Shown piece after piece: positions 7,305 through 10,604 of a stretch of 10,604 nucleotides of DNA. Where the stretch lies: the NCBI GenBank assembly GCA_903854175.1, contig CAINVQ010000146.1, positions 1 to 10,604 of the forward strand. The letters run 5' to 3'. Positions within the stretch are counted from its first letter, which is position 1. Each line of letters opens with the position of its first letter. A program made the position numbers and the translations under genes. The notes below the pieces were generated by a model. It was not told the origin of the DNA. It made no database searches and saw only the letters and a list, made by a program, of their open reading frames with translations. Source of the stretch: an uncultured Actinomycetes bacterium. GTDB taxonomy: Bacteria > Actinomycetota > Acidimicrobiia > Acidimicrobiales > RAAP-2.

Positions 7305-8601
7305 GCGGACATCCTCCGTGTTCAATGTGGGCAATGAATTCATTTCGGAACATCGAGATTGCAGAATTAACTGAAGAAGGGATTGATGGTCCTAGTACGC
7401 AAATGGTTGTCTGCTGCGGTGGCCATAAAAGTCCCGGTGAGATGTTGTCACAGAGGTCAAGGAGAAGATCGAGATCTTCGAGACGACCTCCACCGTGTTC
7501 AATGCGATACATCGCGCGCTCAATCCATCCAGATCCTTCGCGACAAGGTGTGCACTGTCCGCACGACTCGCGTGAGAAGAACTTTGTAATACGCCATGTT
7601 GCACGCACAACGCATGAATCTTCGTCAAAGACAACAACTGATCCTGATCCAAGCATCGAGCCCTTCTCAGCAACTTCATCTTGGCCAAGTGGAAGGTCAA
7701 GCAGATCTGGACCAAACCAAGGCGCGGAAACTCCACCTGGAATGAATGCCTTGATCTTCTTGTCGTCAATAATTCCGCCACCAAATTGCGGATCAAAAAT
7801 TAAGTCTCGGAACGTGTTCTTCACCATTTCAACTTCGTACACGCCAGGGTTCTTGACTCGACCAGCGAGTGCGAATAGACGTGTACCAGTTGAACGTCCT
7901 TCGCCGAGTGCCGCGAACGCAGCTCCACCGTTATTAATGATCCAAGGAAGGTTGGCCATTGTTTCAACGTTGTTCACAACGGTTGGCTCACCATAGAGAC
8001 CAGTCACCGCAGGAAAGAACGGAGGCTTAATTCGTGGGAATCCACGCTTACCTTCAAGCGCTTCAATGAGTGCAGTCTCTTCACCACAGATGTACGCGCC
8101 AGCACCGGGGTGCACAACAATATCTAGCGAGAAGTCGGAACCAAAAATTTTGCTACCAAGTGCACCATGTGAATACGCATCATTTACAGCTTGCTGCACA
8201 CGCTCTAGGCCTAAAGCAAATTCACCGCGAAGGAAGATGAACGCTTGGCTCACCTGAAGCGCATACGCCGCAATGATGACACCTTCAATTAGCTGGTGAG
8301 GATCTCGCTCAACCAAGTAGTGATCTTTGAATGTTGCTGGTTCTGATTCGTCACCGTTTACAACAAGATAAGAAATAGGTGATCGACGAAGCATTGACCA
8401 TTTACGACCAGCTGGGAATCCTGCACCACCACGTCCAAGAAGTGAAGCGGCATCTACTTCTGCTGCAACTTTTTCTGGGAACATCCCAAGTGCTTTCTTC
8501 AGTGCTACGTACCCGCCTGTTTCTAAAAAACGAGAAAGTGTGAACGAGTCGTCAAAGTCTTTACGAGAAGAGACAATCTTTGGTGCGCTAAAGGTAGCCA
8601 T
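7297..8601 (-). CDS. nuoF: NADH-quinone oxidoreductase subunit F, NADH- and FMN-binding
   Basis: NuoF oxidises NADH, passes two electrons to FMN and then one at a time to cluster N3, at the tip of the peripheral arm. The 434 residues are the normal family length. The glycine-rich nucleotide motif GRGGAGFPAGRKW covers 56-68. The FMN-contacting NGDESEPATFKD covers 82-93, and ICGEETALIEALEGKRG covers 171-187. PGGVSAP lies at 288-294. N3 ligands are C347, C350 and C353 (ESCGQCTPCREG), with C401 in TTICVLGPS as the fourth. The start shares one base with the nuoE stop (TAATG), and AAGGAG lies 8 bases upstream (8610-8615). The TGA stop lies 8 bases inside nuoG. A frame open on the opposite strand (7274-7996) is a shadow of this gene. 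Confidence 0.98.
   Translation of the reverse strand: MATFSAPKIVSSRKDFDDSFTLSRFLETGGYVALKKALGMFPEKVAAEVDAASLLGRGGAGFPAGRKWSMLRRSPISYLVVNGDESEPATFKDHYLVERDPHQLIEGVIIAAYALQVSQAFIFLRGEFALGLERVQQAVNDAYSHGALGSKIFGSDFSLDIVVHPGAGAYICGEETALIEALEGKRGFPRIKPPFFPAVTGLYGEPTVVNNVETMANLPWIINNGGAAFAALGEGRSTGTRLFALAGRVKNPGVYEVEMVKNTFRDLIFDPQFGGGIIDDKKIKAFIPGGVSAPWFGPDLLDLPLGQDEVAEKGSMLGSGSVVVFDEDSCVVRATWRITKFFSRESCGQCTPCREGSGWIERAMYRIEHGGGRLEDLDLLLDLCDNISPGLLWPPQQTTICVLGPSIPSSVNSAISMFRNEFIAHIEHGGCPHD
7313..7317 (-). promoter_or_regulatory. Strong ribosome binding site for nuoG
   Basis: GGAGG on the minus strand, 8 bases before the ATG at 7304, inside the end of nuoF. It is the clearest Shine-Dalgarno sequence in the window and decides the nuoG start against the upstream in-frame ATG at 7343. 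Confidence 0.8.
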
Positions 8602-9221
8602 TACTTCTGCTCCTTCGCAGCTCGTGCTTCACGTGCAGTCTGCGCAGCAGCACGTTGTGCAGCGACTTCTTCACGAGGTGCTTGTAGTCCGTTACTTCTG
8701 CGAACTCTAATGAGAGTGCCGTGTGAAGGAATTTCTGAGTCACGCTTTCCATCGCGAACTTCTTCAATCATTGCATCGAACGTTTCAGGTGTTGTTGTAC
8801 GTACGTAGCGGTGATTTACTTGCACAACTGGTGCAATGTCACAGTCAGCCAAACATTCAGTTTCTTCCAGCGTGAAGAGACCATCTGAGGATGTTCCACC
8901 AACGGCGCAGCCGAGCTTCTTTGTTGCGTGCTCCAAGAGTTCTTCTCCCCCAGCGAGCAAGCATGCAATATTGGTGCAAATTCCAACTACATATTTTCCA
9001 ACAGGCTCAAGATGGAACATGTCATAGAACGCTGCAGTCCCTCGAACTTCGGCTTCCGATGTTCCAACGAGTTGTGCAACTTCAGCAATAACTTCTTCTG
9101 AGAGGTAACCGTCTTGTTCTTGTGCCAAGTGAAGCAGCGGCAACATCGCCGAACGCTTTACTGGGTAGAGCGCAACTAAATCTTCTGCACGTTTGCGAAG
9201 GTCATTTTGGAAGTGGCTCAT
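8601..9221 (-). CDS. nuoE: NADH-quinone oxidoreductase subunit E, [2Fe-2S] thioredoxin-like
   Basis: NuoE binds cluster N1a next to the FMN of NuoF and completes the NADH-oxidising module with F and G. The N-terminal 75 residues are helical, with LPLLHLAQEQDGYLSEEV (27-44) typical of the family. The thioredoxin-like domain follows, with ligands C82, C87 (CTNIAC), C123 and C127 (ECLADC), the classic C-x4-C then C-x3-C pattern. The 206 residues exceed the E. coli length of about 166 because of a C-terminal tail. From about 184 the tail is Ala/Arg/Glu-rich (AAQRAAAQTAREARAAKEQK) and probably a charged helix. The ATG overlaps the nuoD stop by 4 bases (ATGA), with GAGGTGG 4 bases upstream (9226-9232). 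Its stop overlaps the nuoF start by one base. Confidence 0.97.
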   Translation of the reverse strand: MSHFQNDLRKRAEDLVALYPVKRSAMLPLLHLAQEQDGYLSEEVIAEVAQLVGTSEAEVRGTAAFYDMFHLEPVGKYVVGICTNIACLLAGGEELLEHATKKLGCAVGGTSSDGLFTLEETECLADCDIAPVVQVNHRYVRTTTPETFDAMIEEVRDGKRDSEIPSHGTLIRVRRSNGLQAPREEVAAQRAAAQTAREARAAKEQK

Positions 9222-10570
9222 CGGTCCACCTCACCCATAACTGGGTCGACTGTAGAAATAACTGTGATTGTGTCAGACACTGATCCACCGCGCATAAGTA
9301 GGGGTACCGCTTGGAGATTCACAAAGCTCGGTGCCCGAACGTGGATTCGGTACGGCTTGGGCCCGCCATCAGAAACGATGTAACAACCAAGTTCTCCACG
9401 AGGAGATTCAACTGCTGAATACACTTCCCCAGCAGGTACGTGGAAACCTTCAGTGAATAACTTGAAGTGGTGAATGAGCGCTTCCATTGACTCGTTGATT
9501 CGTGCGCGAGGTGGTGGCGTAACTTTTGGATCTTGACTGCGGTAGTCACCACTAGGCATCATTTCCAGGCACTGGCGAACAATGCGGATTGATTCACGAA
9601 TTTCATTTAGTCGAATTGCGTAACGGTCAAAGTTGTCACCGTAGGTTCCGACAATGACGTCAAAGTCAACTTTGTCGTACGCGAGGTATGGCATGGTGCG
9701 ACGTAGGTCCCACGCAACACCAGTCGAGCGAAGAAGTGGTCCAGTTACGCCGAGAGCAAGAGCTTCTTCTGCAGTAATTGGGGCGACTCCAACCATGCGC
9801 TGGCGGAAAATTGGTTGACCAGTGAGAAGTGTGTCGTACTCAAATGTTCTGGCGTAAATCGTGTCACAAATTACTTGGACGTCGTCTTGCCATCCATCAG
9901 GAAGGTCCGCAGCAACACCACCAGGGCGAACGTAGTTGAGGTTCATTCGAAGTCCAGCAGTTTTTTCAAAGAACGCCAGAACTAATTCACGCTCACGAAG
10001 ACCGTAAATCATCATGGATGTTGATCCAACATCCATTCCGTTTGTTGCCATCCACACCAAGTGTGAAGAAATACGGTTCAACTCACTCATCATCATTCGA
10101 ATCCAAGTGGCGCGTTCTGGGACTTCAATACCGAGCAACTTCTCAACGGCCATTGAATACGAGAGTTCATTAATGACAGGACTTAAGTAGTCCATACGAG
10201 TTACGTTGGTGCCACCTTGAACGTAACTGAGTGCTTCGCCAGTCTTTTCCATTCCAGTGTGAAGGTAGCCAATAACTGTCTTAGAGCGAAGGACGAATTC
10301 ACCATCGAGTTCCAGCATGATGCGAAGAACACCGTGTGTTGATGGGTGGCTTGGACCCATATTGATGATCATTGTTTCGTCATCGCTTCGGTCAAAGTCA
10401 ACCGAATTCGGATCAAGTGTTAATCCATCAATTCGAAGAACTGAACCAAGTTCACGTCCAAGTTCATCTTTTGAAGTTGACTCACGGCGCTTAAGTTCCT
10501 GAGCACCTTCAGAAGTATCTGCGACAAGAAGCTCAATACGTTCGGCGGTACGAATAGTTGTATCGGTCAT
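9218..10570 (-). CDS. nuoD: NADH-quinone oxidoreductase subunit D (49-kDa type)
   Basis: NuoD forms the quinone head-group pocket with NuoB. It is related to the large subunit of [NiFe] hydrogenases but lacks the metal cysteines. The 450 residues show GPSHPSTHGVLR (72-83), GYLHTGMEKTGE (101-112), RMDYLSP (125-131), MMMSELNRISSHL (159-171), ESPRGELGCYIVSDGG (388-403) and the C-terminal end DPVMGEVDR (442-450). By alignment with Thermus Nqo4, the quinone-binding pair corresponds to H79 and Y128, both kept. The N-terminus is about 40 residues longer than in Thermus, with a polar, charged sequence. This start is chosen because the ATG overlaps the likely nuoC stop by 4 bases, matching other junctions here. 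The ribosome site is weak (GGGG at about 10576-10579). It is encoded apart from NuoC, unlike the fused E. coli NuoCD. Confidence 0.97.
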   Translation of the reverse strand: MTDTTIRTAERIELLVADTSEGAQELKRRESTSKDELGRELGSVLRIDGLTLDPNSVDFDRSDDETMIINMGPSHPSTHGVLRIMLELDGEFVLRSKTVIGYLHTGMEKTGEALSYVQGGTNVTRMDYLSPVINELSYSMAVEKLLGIEVPERATWIRMMMSELNRISSHLVWMATNGMDVGSTSMMIYGLRERELVLAFFEKTAGLRMNLNYVRPGGVAADLPDGWQDDVQVICDTIYARTFEYDTLLTGQPIFRQRMVGVAPITAEEALALGVTGPLLRSTGVAWDLRRTMPYLAYDKVDFDVIVGTYGDNFDRYAIRLNEIRESIRIVRQCLEMMPSGDYRSQDPKVTPPPRARINESMEALIHHFKLFTEGFHVPAGEVYSAVESPRGELGCYIVSDGGPKPYRIHVRAPSFVNLQAVPLLMRGGSVSDTITVISTVDPVMGEVDR

Positions 10571-10604
10571 CGTGGCCCCGGGGCTTGCTTGAACTGAACA
10601 GGGA
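10567..10604 (-). CDS. nuoC: Probable 3' end of NADH-quinone oxidoreductase subunit C
   Basis: Only 11 sense codons lie inside the window. In the frame that ends with TGA at 10567-10569, the minus strand reads PVQFKQAPGPR and stops, overlapping the nuoD start by 4 bases (ATGA). Identity rests on position: nuoC precedes nuoD in standard nuo operons, and the overlap is the same kind seen at four other places in the window (three of them ATGA as well). The tail itself is too short to identify by sequence, so this is inference. Confidence 0.55.
   Translation of the reverse strand, partial: PVQFKQAPGPR

Larger units (their letters stand above)
1..10604 (-). other. nuo operon segment (nuoC' to nuoL'), single transcription unit
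   Basis: All genes lie on the minus strand with junctions of -4 (C/D), -4 (D/E), -1 (E/F), -8 (F/G), -4 (G/H), -8 (H/I), -1 (I/J), -4 (J/K) and +2 (K/L) bases. There is no room for an internal terminator and no promoter-like spacer. The order is that of the canonical NDH-1 operon. The operon promoter should be upstream of nuoA and the terminator downstream of nuoN, both outside the window. Confidence 0.9.

Noticed and set aside
7274..7996. Long plus-strand open frame (240 codons) opposite nuoF
   Set aside because: It runs antisense to a fully conserved NuoF with all motifs. Its translation is Ser/Arg/Pro-rich low-complexity, as expected of a shadow frame, and no ribosome site or family was recognised.
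10575..10584. Perfect 10-base palindrome gccccggggc just upstream of nuoD
   Set aside because: It has no loop, lies inside the end of nuoC and has no partner repeat. The G run can serve as a weak ribosome site; nothing more is supported.
1..10604. Mobile elements, CRISPR repeats, tRNA or rRNA genes, toxin-antitoxin or defence genes
   Set aside because: The window is filled end to end by complex I genes. I saw no transposase motif, spaced direct repeats, terminal inverted repeats or RNA gene on either strand.

Overview
The whole window is one minus-strand run of genes for proton-pumping NADH:quinone oxidoreductase (respiratory complex I, type NDH-1). Transcription runs from the right edge to the left edge. 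The order is nuoC (last 11 codons only), nuoD, nuoE, nuoF, nuoG, nuoH, nuoI, nuoJ, nuoK and nuoL (complete except perhaps its last few residues). This is the standard bacterial nuo order. nuoA, nuoB and most of nuoC should lie beyond the right edge, and nuoM and nuoN beyond the left edge.

Right half (about 4700-10604): the peripheral arm. NuoD forms part of the quinone pocket. NuoE, NuoF and NuoG form the NADH-oxidising module, carrying FMN and iron-sulfur clusters, including the extra N7 cluster site in NuoG. Left half (1 to about 4720): the membrane arm NuoH, J, K and L, with the two-cluster ferredoxin-like NuoI encoded between H and J. NuoI passes electrons towards the quinone site formed by the B/D/H subunits. 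Proton pumping runs along NuoH, J, K and L; the key glutamate, lysine and aspartate residues of K and L are all visible.

The genes are packed with no intergenic space. Neighbours overlap by 1, 4 or 8 bases (ATGA, TAATG and longer overlaps), and K and L are 2 bases apart. This implies one transcript with translational coupling. No promoter, terminator, RNA gene, repeat, mobile element or CRISPR array is visible, and no stretch over 300 bases lacks a gene.

Organism: NuoC and NuoD appear to be separate genes, NuoE-F-G are separate, NuoI has a long C-terminal tail, and NuoD, NuoG and NuoH resemble actinobacterial versions. With roughly half G+C by eye and many A/T-ending codons, this suggests an Actinomycetota genome of moderate GC, perhaps an aquatic Acidimicrobiia-type lineage. 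That placement is inference from memory of the families, not from a search. I found no sign of a new system: this is an intact, ordinary housekeeping operon with a few lineage-specific details.
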